From Acidobacteriaceae bacterium KBS 83 (GTDB taxonomy: Bacteria > Acidobacteriota > Terriglobia > Terriglobales > Acidobacteriaceae): DNA of 64,000 nucleotides. Location of the stretch: the NCBI GenBank assembly GCA_000381585.1, contig KB906735.1, forward strand, positions 84,242-148,241, in the 5' to 3' direction. A program made the translations under genes and the position numbers. The notes beneath the pieces were generated by a model. It ran no database searches, had not been told where the DNA came from, and saw only the letters and a list, made by a program, of their open reading frames with translations. Below, piece by piece: positions 37,125 to 44,549 of this stretch (position 1 is its first letter; each line of letters opens with the position of its first letter).

Positions 37125-38212
37125 CCCTTTATCAGCGGGGCAAAGTCTGGTGGTACGAGTTTGAGTTCCGCGGCCAGCGGATCCGCGAGTCTGCTCATTC
37201 GCGCACGAAGAGCATCGCCGAACGAATAGAGCGTGAGCGCCGGCGTCACCTGGAGCTGGGCTCCGTCGGTCTCAAAGAGCATCGCGCGCCTCAGATGTTC
37301 AGCGTAGCTTCAAAGAAATGGCTGGAGGCTAGCAAGACGCACTGGAGCGCCAGCAACTACCGCATCGAATCCATCAACCTCGGGCACTTGGCGCCGCATT
37401 TCGGCCGCAAGCTGTTGGTGGACATTTCGGGAGATGACATCAGCCGCTACCAGGCAGTGCGGAAAGAAGAGGGAGCCAGCCCACGCACCGTCAACATGGA
37501 GGTGGGGACTCTCCGCGCCATCCTTCGCAAGCACCGCCTCTGGGCGAACATCCAGCCGGACGTGCGCATGCTGAAGACGCGTGGCGAGATCGGCAGAGCG
37601 TTATCGGCGGATGAACAGCATCGATTGCTGACAGCCTGTAAGAAGGTTCGATCGCGATCGCTCTACCCGGCCGTACTGCTCTCGCTGCACACAGGACTGC
37701 GCAACGCAGAGCTGCGATTGCTGCGCTGGCGTCAGATTGACTTCCTGGAGAAGCAGCTAATCGTGGGCAAGAGCAAGACGGCGGGTGGCGAGGGCCGCGT
37801 GATTCCGCTAAGCGAGACGGCCTTCAAAGCCCTACAGGAATGGCGCCGCGAGTTCCCGGATGCATCACCAGCTCATTATGTTTTCCCAACCGAGCGCTAT
37901 GGGCTTGCTGGCGAGGAAGGCTACTTGGAAGGCAAGGTCGTGCCATATGCGATCGACCCGACGAAGCCGATCGGCTCGTGGAAGGTGGCGTGGACTGCTG
38001 CACGCACTGCGGCAAAAGTCGATTGCCGCTGGCACGACATGCGTCATACGTTTGTGAGCCGGCTGGCCGAATCGCAGGCATCTGACGCCACGATCATGTC
38101 TTTGGCCGGACACCTGAGTCGCAAAATGATGGAACGATATTCACACACACGGGCTGAAGCGAAGCGCGCCGCTGTGGCCGTGCTCGATCACAGTCGCCCG
38201 GTGGCCGAGTAG
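37121..38212 (+). CDS. int: Tyrosine-type site-specific integrase
   Basis: This 363-aa recombinase has an N-terminal arm-binding region (residues 1-55), a SAM-like core-binding domain (about 60-145) and a catalytic domain. The active site is complete: R194 (HTGLRNAEL), K219, H305/R308 (HDMRHTF), H331 (AGHLS) and nucleophile Y340 (MERYSH). It should integrate and excise the element, with tRNA-Lys at 31037 the obvious attachment candidate. It is coupled to the CGNR gene. The next ORF is convergent, 7 bases away. Confidence 0.93.
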   Translation: MTLYQRGKVWWYEFEFRGQRIRESAHSRTKSIAERIERERRRHLELGSVGLKEHRAPQMFSVASKKWLEASKTHWSASNYRIESINLGHLAPHFGRKLLVDISGDDISRYQAVRKEEGASPRTVNMEVGTLRAILRKHRLWANIQPDVRMLKTRGEIGRALSADEQHRLLTACKKVRSRSLYPAVLLSLHTGLRNAELRLLRWRQIDFLEKQLIVGKSKTAGGEGRVIPLSETAFKALQEWRREFPDASPAHYVFPTERYGLAGEEGYLEGKVVPYAIDPTKPIGSWKVAWTAARTAAKVDCRWHDMRHTFVSRLAESQASDATIMSLAGHLSRKMMERYSHTRAEAKRAAVAVLDHSRPVAE

Positions 38213-38219
38213 AAGCTTG

Positions 38220-38822
38220 TCAGCATGCGCCTTCTTCCAAGCCAACATTCCGAAGCATCCGCAGTAGTCTAATTTTCGCGTGAGGAGTTTCTGTAACGGC
38301 CTTCTGAATGAGCTCTTGGCTAACGCCAGATCCTCTCAGCACAATGACACCGAACAGAAGTTGTGCGGCTTCGGTCACAGCATTTAGTTTTTCGTAGTAG
38401 CCTTCTGCGGGCGGGTGATTTCTCGGTCCACCAAAATGCGACAGTTCGTTTCTATAGTTAGCGCACCGCCTCGCGAATCCGCGTATGGCTTCACGTGTGG
38501 TGGGAATCGGCAAATCTTCCAATAGTCCCCATATTCGCTGCTCAAGCGAAATCTCTTCGAGCCGCAAAAGCTTCTGTCGTACCCACCTCCGTTTCCGGCT
38601 GTCTAGCTTGTCTTGGAGCGCCACCATCACACCAGGATCTCCGAGGACTCGGGTCACTTCCTGGATGGACATCTTCCGGAGATTGCCCAGGGGATTCTTA
38701 ATTCCGCACAGGCTGCACACGGCACCATCCTTGAGCGCGAAGTGATTCGGACCCATGCGGCCGTGGCAGGTCCAGCAAACCAGACAGGCGACGACCCGGT
38801 TGGCTCGTTTCGGCTTCAGCAT
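38220..38822 (-). CDS. Chimeric zinc-ribbon / HEPN-like protein next to the integrase
   Basis: The 200-aa product has two unrelated parts. Residues 1-57 form a zinc ribbon (CLVCWTCHGR and CSLCGIKN) nearly identical to the start of the 44025-44462 gene. After SIQEVT the two proteins diverge completely. Residues 80-180 are helical with the motif YRNELSHFGG. An R-x4-H motif in that setting is the HEPN signature and recalls the C-terminal HEPN domain of ApeA-type anti-phage proteins. The family match is from memory. It may be a truncated defence gene fused to an unrelated 5' end, or an active small HEPN ribonuclease. It is convergent with int. Confidence 0.55.
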   Translation of the reverse strand: MLKPKRANRVVACLVCWTCHGRMGPNHFALKDGAVCSLCGIKNPLGNLRKMSIQEVTRVLGDPGVMVALQDKLDSRKRRWVRQKLLRLEEISLEQRIWGLLEDLPIPTTREAIRGFARRCANYRNELSHFGGPRNHPPAEGYYEKLNAVTEAAQLLFGVIVLRGSGVSQELIQKAVTETPHAKIRLLRMLRNVGLEEGAC

Positions 38823-38909
38823 GCCAGGAGGGTAAACAAGCAGGGCTTGCGGATGGCGAAGAAAATGCGAAATGATAGGCCGTCGTTAAACACGTGTGGT
38901 CGCTACGTT
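38651..38909. repeat. Duplicated segment, copy 1 (zinc-ribbon 5' end plus divergent promoter plus SRAP start)
   Basis: This segment matches 44289-44549. Between 38741 and 38884 only about four differences are seen in 144 bases. It contains the start of the zinc-ribbon gene on the minus strand, the shared upstream region and the first codons of an SRAP gene on the plus strand. Similarity stops after CGCTACGTT. Confidence 0.85.
38892..38909 (+). pseudogene. SRAP gene stub (first six codons only)
   Basis: The codons ACG TGT GGT CGC TAC GTT correspond to the MCGRYV start of the intact SRAP gene at 44532, with ATG changed to ACG. Unrelated sequence follows. The stub marks where a second SRAP copy was lost. 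Confidence 0.7.
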
Positions 38910-38983
38910 ACTTCTCCGCCCAACGGAAATCTGAAGCAATCTGTTCCGAATCTAGACGTTCAGGACTTGATCGTGTCCCTGGT

Positions 38984-39184
38984 TCAACAGGGACTGAATC
39001 CGCCCCTGTTGTGGTTCAGATATCCCAAGCTACGCCATTGTGTGTGCAGCGCCGTGTGGTCGGAGACCGGCATTATTGTTGCCCACTCGCCCTCAATGAT
39101 TTCGGTGGAGAGCGTCACCAGATATTTCGCTCGGCCCTCGCGTGGAGGCAAGATGCTAGTGATCGCAATTCGGAAAGTGGTCAT
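38984..39184 (-). CDS. Uncertain small hypothetical protein
   Basis: A 66-aa frame from ATG 39184 gives a plausible soluble alpha/beta peptide (EIIEGEWATIMPVSDH in the middle), but there is no ribosome binding site and no recognised family. It begins in the region to the right of the SRAP stub. Confidence 0.3.
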   Translation of the reverse strand: MTTFRIAITSILPPREGRAKYLVTLSTEIIEGEWATIMPVSDHTALHTQWRSLGYLNHNRGGFSPC

Positions 39185-39816
39185 GAGATGTGTTCTCGTC
39201 ACACTTGCCGCGAAGCGGCTCTTTCGGCCATCCAAAAGACCCGACCGTGGGGCACATTAAAACTCCACACCACTAGCCATCGTTCGCTAACTTAATACCA
39301 ACCGAGAGCCGGTCGGAAACTAGTAGAAGTGCCAGCAAGAATGTGACGGAGGGCCGGACGATTCATCTCGACAGTCAATAGCGATTGGCGTTTCCGGCCC
39401 GCAAGGCTAAGACGTTCGGCCACACCACGAGCCGGCTTCAACCACGCCCGAATCGTTGGAGGAGCGCTCCCCAGAGACTCCAGGATTGCTCTCCGGCGCG
39501 TAGCTCTTCTTGCGGTAAGCCTCTTGGAAGTTTCGCGCATAGGCTTGCAAGCAGAAGCGATTTCGCTCGGACAAGCAAAACTTGAAAACCCAAAATCAAA
39601 TCCAAGTGCAGCTTAAGCGTTCGAATTTCTCATCAAGCGGTACGAGAGCAATTTTTGAAAACGATTGATTTATCGCAGCTTCTGGCCACGAGCACATGAC
39701 CACTGCCCGCTATCGACGGATAGTGTGAGTGGGACTAGCAGGGGGACGCGTCCATGGAGCAAAAAGAGAGCTGATCGGCTCACGGCCGATCAACCCTCAT
39801 GTAGCCGAATCGCGGC
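39185..39816. other. Gap without a recognisable gene
   Basis: These 632 bases contain only short frames without ribosome binding sites or recognisable motifs. I see no repeats or RNA genes here. It may be decayed accessory DNA. Confidence 0.4.
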
Positions 39817-40290
39817 TTACTTTCTGCTATCGCGCGCTGCCTTCACGTAGTCGTGCGATTTTTGAACGTGTGCATATTGTGTGGTCAAGAGCTCTTTAAC
39901 AGGCGCCGGCAAGTACTTTTGGAGTGCGTCCTTGTAGGCGTTCTTAGCGGCATCCTCTCCCTGCTCCGCTGTCTCCAGCAGAGTGTGATCGCCGCCGCCG
40001 AGATGTGCCTTGATGTCACCCCAGGTGCGATGGAGAGCGCCGCTCACGCTCCCGCTCTCCTTAGGATCGTGCTCTCCAGTGGAGTGGAGCAATGTCTCGA
40101 GTTCACCGCGGAATTGTGAACGCTTGAGAGATTCGGCGAAGAAGTACTTTTTCAGAGTTTCGTCCTTCAAATGTTCGCCGATCTTCTGAAATCCTTCATG
40201 GCCGTCGATCAAACTCTCGATCACATCGTGTAGAGTTTCGCGCACTTCCTTGTTGCTGATCTTCTGCTCTTCGCGTGTTGTTGTAGTCAT
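39817..40290 (-). CDS. PA2169 family four-helix-bundle protein (DUF2383)
   Basis: The 157-aa product starts at ATG 40290, with GGAAGG 5 bases upstream. It fits the DUF2383/PA2169 family: LHDVIESLIDGHEGFQKIGEHL, then FAESLKRSQFRGELETLL, GALHRTWGDIK and a final amphipathic helix, giving a ferritin-like four-helix bundle. Members are induced by general stress in other bacteria; no enzymatic role is assigned. It belongs to the stress-gene group scattered through this region. Confidence 0.85.
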   Translation of the reverse strand: MTTTTREEQKISNKEVRETLHDVIESLIDGHEGFQKIGEHLKDETLKKYFFAESLKRSQFRGELETLLHSTGEHDPKESGSVSGALHRTWGDIKAHLGGGDHTLLETAEQGEDAAKNAYKDALQKYLPAPVKELLTTQYAHVQKSHDYVKAARDSRK

Positions 40291-40536
40291 CGATTCCTTC
40301 CGAATGGTGCGGTTATCACAGTTTTTGAACATGAGGGTGGCCCGCCCTCATAATTTCGCTACGGGTAGGTCGGTACTGCTTTCAGGGATGCCTCCAACGA
40401 GGCGATGGCGTCTCTCAGCTTGGTCGCGACCCCGATTCCGCCACCTGGCGGATTACGCCCCTCGCCGTCGCACTAGATGATCGCGTGTGAGGCACGGGGT
40501 CGGCTAGGTAAGACTTGACTCCCCGAAGCTAATCGA

Positions 40537-40668
40537 CTACTCAGGGTCAACGGGCTTTTCTTTCGACTCCTCTTCCTGCCTCCTCTTTTCATCTCTGTCT
40601 GTCAAGACCGGTCGTCCCTCTGTATCGCGCTTTCCTTGCGCTTCATCGGCCTTCGGATCATTTGCCAT
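40537..40668 (-). CDS. Small highly charged hydrophilic protein (43 aa)
   Basis: ATG 40668 is preceded by GAGG with 6 bases spacing and opens a 43-codon frame to TAG. About half of the residues are charged (a DRDEKRRQEEESKEKP stretch), with no hydrophobic core, so the protein is intrinsically disordered and hydrophilin-like. Small disordered proteins like this are often stress-induced. The neighbouring PA2169 gene fits that setting. Confidence 0.55.
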   Translation of the reverse strand: MANDPKADEAQGKRDTEGRPVLTDRDEKRRQEEESKEKPVDPE

Positions 40669-40895
40669 GAATCACCTCTGTTTCTTGGATGCCAGGCGAG
40701 CAGCGAAGAGTCCACTCCGGCGCTTAGACAGATGAAATCCTGATGTACTGAACTACATCCGGTCCGATTGCGTATGTAAGCCGACCCCTATCCCTGTCAA
40801 GGGCAGTCGCAGGAGACCGTTCCCAGGTCGAAATCTCGGGCGTCTGGACCGCGCCCCATTGGGATGGGGTTCGCCACGGTCAGGCCAGTCAAAAC

Positions 40896-41276
40896 TTACC
40901 CAAGCAAACGACCCGCTGTTTCGAGCAGAACTGTCGGATGAACCGGCTTTGCCAAAATTTGAAATTCTCCAACCTTGTTGTTCTTCGATATCAGAAGTTC
41001 AGATGACGCCATATCGCCGGTGAAGAGCAGAATCCGACAACGGGGATATTTAGCAGTCAGGGTCATGGCGAGGGTGATTCCGTTCATTCCGGGCAGCATG
41101 ACATCGATGAGCGTAAACTCCGGCACCCATTCCGCGAGCATATGTGTCGCTTCTTCGGCTGACAGTGCATACTTCGCTTCATAGCCATTTCGGGAAAATA
41201 TGAAGGCTAACGTTTCGCTCGTTACTCGCTCGTCATCGACGATCAGAATCCTGCGCCTTATATCCGCATCAGCCAA
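40896..41276 (-). CDS. Single-domain response regulator (receiver only)
   Basis: This 126-aa protein starts at TTG 41276, with AAAGGGG upstream. The frame stays open to 41450, but that part runs into ligase debris. The receiver is complete: D14/D15, phospho-acceptor D58, T86 and K110. With no output domain it probably works as a phospho-relay or by protein contact. The histidine kinase at 42683-43777 is the nearest possible partner. Confidence 0.8.
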   Translation of the reverse strand: MADADIRRRILIVDDERVTSETLAFIFSRNGYEAKYALSAEEATHMLAEWVPEFTLIDVMLPGMNGITLAMTLTAKYPRCRILLFTGDMASSELLISKNNKVGEFQILAKPVHPTVLLETAGRLLG

Positions 41277-41358
41277 GGTTGGCCCCTTTCGCGCCGTCAG
41301 GACACCGGGGGAACTGCGCCTTGACCGAAATCTGGTCGTTTTCCTAGTACTGTCAGGA

Positions 41359-41424
41359 TTATGAGATGCGCAAAAATGACTGGTGGACCTTGACACCGCG
41401 CACTTCGTATCGCTCCATCGCCAT
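41359..41424 (-). pseudogene. Stub of the ORF that follows ligase fragments (MAMERYEV)
   Basis: Directly after the ligase stop codon (41426) a 21-aa frame begins MAMERYEV and soon stops. The same start, MVMERYEV, opens the 90-aa ORF at 42558, which also follows a ligase 3' fragment. The shared start shows that both loci came from one ancestral ligase-plus-downstream-gene arrangement. Confidence 0.5.
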
Positions 41425-41425
41425 G

Positions 41426-41640
41426 TCATGCATCCCTCACGATCGAGCACGGATCCTTCTCATCTCGTAGACCCACGAACTTCGAGTGTCGGAGGGGTTG
41501 GCCCCGGTCCACTCCAGAAACTCGATCTCAGCCATGAGGCGCGGCTTCACCCAGACGGGATTTCGCGCCGCTTCGAGAGGGTCTGTTTCGTGAGATCCTC
41601 GCCGCGTCTCACCAGCACGTCGAAGGCATAGAACATGAGG
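41426..41640 (-). pseudogene. DNA ligase fragment 1: C-terminus fused to an internal segment
   Basis: Positions 41426-41560 match the last 43 or so codons of the intact ligase at 52493, ending DEKDPCSIVRDA and stop. At about 41560 the match jumps to ligase residues 106-131 (FYAFDVLVRRG region), so about 440 bases are deleted. The fragment ends near 41640 inside the helix-turn-helix gene. It differs enough from the intact gene to be a separate paralogue. Confidence 0.8.
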
Positions 41641-42049
41641 TCACGCCCCAACTATTGCTCCCTTTTACTAACAATGCCTCCACTTTCCCTCTAGAGAACC
41701 GAAGTGCCTTGGCGAACTTCAGTCCCGGCAAGACCCCTGATTTGAAATACCTGGCCACGGTCATCCGGCTGACACGGAGATAGTCTGCAACTTCATCGGT
41801 GGTAAGAACATGGCTATCCGGCGGAATCTGTCTCGATCCGGCAAAGGGTTGTTCCTGATGTCGTGAGGAAGTTGTCGCGCCGGCCATCTTCTCGATTTCA
41901 GGACGCTGAAAGACCCAGCGCATCCCTCTACGCTTTCCAGGCAGTGAGCCTTCTCCGAGTCGCCTCATCACGGTGGGCGGACTGATGCCCAGCATCTCTG
42001 CTACCTCCGCCAGGCACATCCACTCGGGATTATCAAATTTTCGGTACAT
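41609..42049 (-). CDS. Tandem helix-turn-helix (excisionase-type) protein with altered C-terminus
   Basis: This 146-aa protein has two MerR/excisionase-type domains: residues 10-55 (CLAEVAEMLGISPPTVMRR) and 80-128 (LTTDEVADYLRVSRMTVARYF). Two-domain proteins of this kind are DNA-binding regulators or recombination directionality factors. The last ten or so codons (TSCSMPSTCW) are read from ligase debris in the wrong frame, so the natural C-terminus has been lost. The domains themselves look intact. Confidence 0.75.
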   Translation of the reverse strand: MYRKFDNPEWMCLAEVAEMLGISPPTVMRRLGEGSLPGKRRGMRWVFQRPEIEKMAGATTSSRHQEQPFAGSRQIPPDSHVLTTDEVADYLRVSRMTVARYFKSGVLPGLKFAKALRFSRGKVEALLVKGSNSWGVTSCSMPSTCW

Positions 42050-42285
42050 CAGACCTCTCTTGACCGCTGCATCAGCTCAAGCACCGCAGTTTTAGGATTC
42101 GATGCGCGTCCCGACGATGCGATTCCATCGATGGCTGGCTACATTCAAGCGGAGATGAGCCTCTCGTTGATTTTTTTCCAATCAAATAATGTTTGGATCT
42201 ACTTCATGTTCTTCCCTTGTCCAAGGCTGCGCGCGCTGCCGCTCCCAGCTTCTAATGCAACGTTCGGGCCAAGTCTAGAGTCGAG

Positions 42286-42558
42286 TCAGCGAGGGATCCT
42301 GCTATGCCGCGGTGCTGCTTCGTAAGTGGCTGTATGAATGCTTTGGTCGGAGGTTTCGAAGAGCATATTTCTGTTATTGACCGAAACAACCCATATCACA
42401 CCCGTCCGGGCAGAACGATCGGATGGTGCAACCGGCACAAGCTTCAAGGACGGCTCAGCGTCTGCGGAAGCTTCGGCCGATTTCTCACTCTGAGAGAACT
42501 GGCTGAATATTGATAGCGCGCCGCGATTGAGGAATACTTCGTATCGCTCCATCACCAT
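42286..42558 (-). CDS. Hypothetical protein downstream of a ligase fragment
   Basis: This 90-aa ORF starts at ATG 42558 with GGGAG, inside the final ligase codons, 7 bases upstream. It begins MVMERYEVFLNRGALSIF and has no recognised domain; the C-terminal third is basic. Its start is shared with the stub at 41424, which argues for a real ancestral gene translated after the ligase. Confidence 0.4.
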   Translation of the reverse strand: MVMERYEVFLNRGALSIFSQFSQSEKSAEASADAEPSLKLVPVAPSDRSARTGVIWVVSVNNRNMLFETSDQSIHTATYEAAPRHSRIPR

Positions 42559-42559
42559 G

Positions 42560-42601
42560 TCACGACTCCCTCACTACGGCACCCGGGTCCTTGTCGTCTG
42601 A
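42560..42601 (-). pseudogene. DNA ligase fragment 2: last 13 codons
   Basis: The codons read DDKDPGAVVRES and stop, matching DDKDPRSVVRET at the end of the intact ligase at 52493. Nothing upstream on the same strand continues the match. This is a third version of the ligase 3' end in the window. Confidence 0.65.
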
Positions 42602-42682
42602 CGGCAAAAACTAACAGTGGGGTGCCAAAATGGGGATCGATAACGGCTAGCTAGCCGGAGGAGTGTCGCGCTAGAGAAGCGC

Positions 42683-43777
42683 TCAAATGTCGGCGATGGC
42701 CCTCTGGAGCGGAACAGTTACAACTATCATCGTACCTTTCACGGACAGTCCTGATTGAATGTGGAATATCCCGCCCACCATCCTGGCTCGTTCTCTCATG
42801 CTCTGAATGCCGATTCCGTTGGAGGCCGGATTCTCGGCTGGATGGAATCCCACACCGTCATCAAATACGGTTAAGTGGATGGAATCGGAATCCGCCGTCA
42901 ATTGAACTTCGACCTTCGAAGCGCGGCTGTGCTTGCGCACGTTGTGCAGTCCTTCCTGCACGATCCGAAAAATATTCAGAGCCGCTTCATGGGGCACTGT
43001 TCGAGGAATATTTCTGTGACTAAACTCCACCTGGATTCCATCTTGGCGTCCGACTTCCGCACAAATCGAATGGATACTGGGAACAAGCCCAACGTTGACC
43101 AACAGGGACGAATGCAGGCGATGAGAAAGAGAACTCAGGTCGTCAGCAATCTCCTGAAGCACGGTCGTAAGGTCCGAGTCCCTAATCACCTGTGGGTCGC
43201 ACAGCACCAGAGCAAGCCGCTGGCCTATATCGTCGTGCAGCTCCTGAGCAATGCGGCTTCGCTCTTGTTCTTGGGCGTTAATCAAACGTCCGCCAAGCGC
43301 TTCGCGTTCCAGTTGAGCCTGTTTACGCTCAGTGACGTCGAAAGCCACTCCGATCACGTATAGTGGCTTGCTGGACTTTCTGTAATAGCCTCTCCCACGG
43401 GCATTGATCCAGCGGATGCTTCCGTCGGGTCGCAGACAACGGTACTCGATATCGTAGGGGAGTCCATTCTCCAGCTGATATCGCCAGGTGTTCTGAACGT
43501 TTGTGAGGTCGTCCGGGTGCAAAGCTTTGTAGAACGTGTCCACCGTAACTTTGCCCTTCAGTTTTACGCCAAACATCTCGCGCATCTTCCGGTCACAGAA
43601 TAGAACTTGCGTCTGCTCATTCCAATGCCAGAGTCCCAACTCTGAGCCTTCAGCAGCCAGCCGCAGCCATTCCTGAAACGTCCGGGGTGCATTTTTCAAA
43701 CTCCGTTTAGCGCGGTGCGCAGTCTTAGCAGCGCCGTTGCGGAGACCGATCAGTTCGCCAGCAGTTCTTTGTGGCAT
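42683..43777 (-). CDS. PAS-domain sensor histidine kinase (HisKA_3/NarX-type)
   Basis: The 364-aa soluble kinase has a PAS fold (about residues 38-152; LHPDDL, RPDGSIRWI, DVTERKQ), then a HisKA_3 dimerisation helix with phospho-acceptor H181 in ELHDDIGQRL. A HATPase domain follows with N-box EGLHNVRKHS and G-boxes DDGVGF and GIGIQSMRERA. HisKA_3 kinases usually pair with NarL-type regulators; none is adjacent, and the receiver-only protein at 40896-41276 is the closest candidate. No transmembrane segment is seen, so it senses a cytosolic signal. Confidence 0.9.
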   Translation of the reverse strand: MPQRTAGELIGLRNGAAKTAHRAKRSLKNAPRTFQEWLRLAAEGSELGLWHWNEQTQVLFCDRKMREMFGVKLKGKVTVDTFYKALHPDDLTNVQNTWRYQLENGLPYDIEYRCLRPDGSIRWINARGRGYYRKSSKPLYVIGVAFDVTERKQAQLEREALGGRLINAQEQERSRIAQELHDDIGQRLALVLCDPQVIRDSDLTTVLQEIADDLSSLSHRLHSSLLVNVGLVPSIHSICAEVGRQDGIQVEFSHRNIPRTVPHEAALNIFRIVQEGLHNVRKHSRASKVEVQLTADSDSIHLTVFDDGVGFHPAENPASNGIGIQSMRERARMVGGIFHIQSGLSVKGTMIVVTVPLQRAIADI

Positions 43778-44024
43778 CTTAAGAGCAACTCGGCGTTAGA
43801 GTTGGCTGATTTTACGCCAATAGCTCTAGTCCTGAGCCAGAGAACTTGACTTAGGGGAGTTCACTTTGGAACTTCGCAACATTCGTAGTAGACGTACGAT
43901 GCGACTCGCCTCGTCCGCTGATTCTATTGAAGCATTTATGAGATGGGTTCTAGCCATCAATTATCAGAATGGAATTGTGATCATGCAGACGATCATCGCC
44001 ACTCCGACAAGTGCCGCGTGCGGA

Positions 44025-44462
44025 TCAGAGCTTGTTCCAGTCGATTCTGAGTAGGTTCTTGCGCAGGGGCAGCAGCCGGACCTGACTGGTGCCCTGCCCG
44101 CACCGCCTCATCTGGTTCTGATGGTCGGCAAGCTGGGCATCAGTGGCTCCCAGGTAGCGCAGCGCCTTCTCTAGCGTTTCCGCTGAAGCGAAGTTAATCC
44201 ACGGGCCGAGCACCGTTTTGCACTCGATATGTAGCGCATGCGCCGCCGTCCCGCCCTGAGTGAAACACACCAGGATCTCCGACGGTTCGGTCACTTCCTG
44301 GATTGACCTCTTCCGGAGATTGCCGAGCGGGTTTTTGGTCTGGCATAGGCCGCATACGGCGCCGCCATCTTTAAGCGTGAAGTGATTCGGGCCCATGCGG
44401 CTATGGCAGGTCCAGCAAACCAGACAGGCGACGACCCGGTTGGCTCGTTTCGGCTTCAGCAT
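44025..44462 (-). CDS. Zinc-ribbon protein divergent from the SRAP gene
   Basis: This 145-aa protein begins with a zinc ribbon (CLVCWTCHSR, then CGLCQTKN) identical in plan to residues 1-57 of the 38220-38822 chimera. After SIQEVT it has its own C-terminal half (ALHIECKTVLGPWINF, then ATDAQLADHQNQM), which is probably the native one. It is divergent from the SRAP gene, with 69 bases between the starts. A role with SRAP in DNA repair is only suggested by position. Confidence 0.6.
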   Translation of the reverse strand: MLKPKRANRVVACLVCWTCHSRMGPNHFTLKDGGAVCGLCQTKNPLGNLRKRSIQEVTEPSEILVCFTQGGTAAHALHIECKTVLGPWINFASAETLEKALRYLGATDAQLADHQNQMRRCGQGTSQVRLLPLRKNLLRIDWNKL

Positions 44463-44549
44463 GCCAGGAGGGTAAACAAGCAGGGCTTGTGGATGGCGAA
44501 GAAAATGCGAAATGATAGGCCGTCAACAGACATGTGCGGTCGCTACGTT
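44289..44549. repeat. Duplicated segment, copy 2 (intact zinc-ribbon / SRAP divergent promoter)
   Basis: This is the counterpart of 38651-38909. Here both flanking genes are intact, so it is probably the source copy. The nearly unchanged 144 bases around the two start codons include the bidirectional promoter region. Confidence 0.85.

Noticed and set aside
31085-38300. Attachment-site direct repeat of the tRNA-Lys 3' end near the integrase
   Set aside because: No second copy of the tRNA 3' sequence was found by eye up to the end of the window, so no right att site is called.
39292-39540. 82-codon basic frame in the 39-kb gap
   Set aside because: Arginine-rich without domain or ribosome binding site; typical of a chance frame.
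43866-44054. 62-codon + frame between the kinase and the zinc-ribbon genes
   Set aside because: No ribosome binding site and it overlaps the end of the zinc-ribbon gene.
44382-44531. N-terminal extension of the SRAP protein through in-frame ATGs
   Set aside because: SRAP chemistry needs cysteine as residue 2, so translation must start at 44532.
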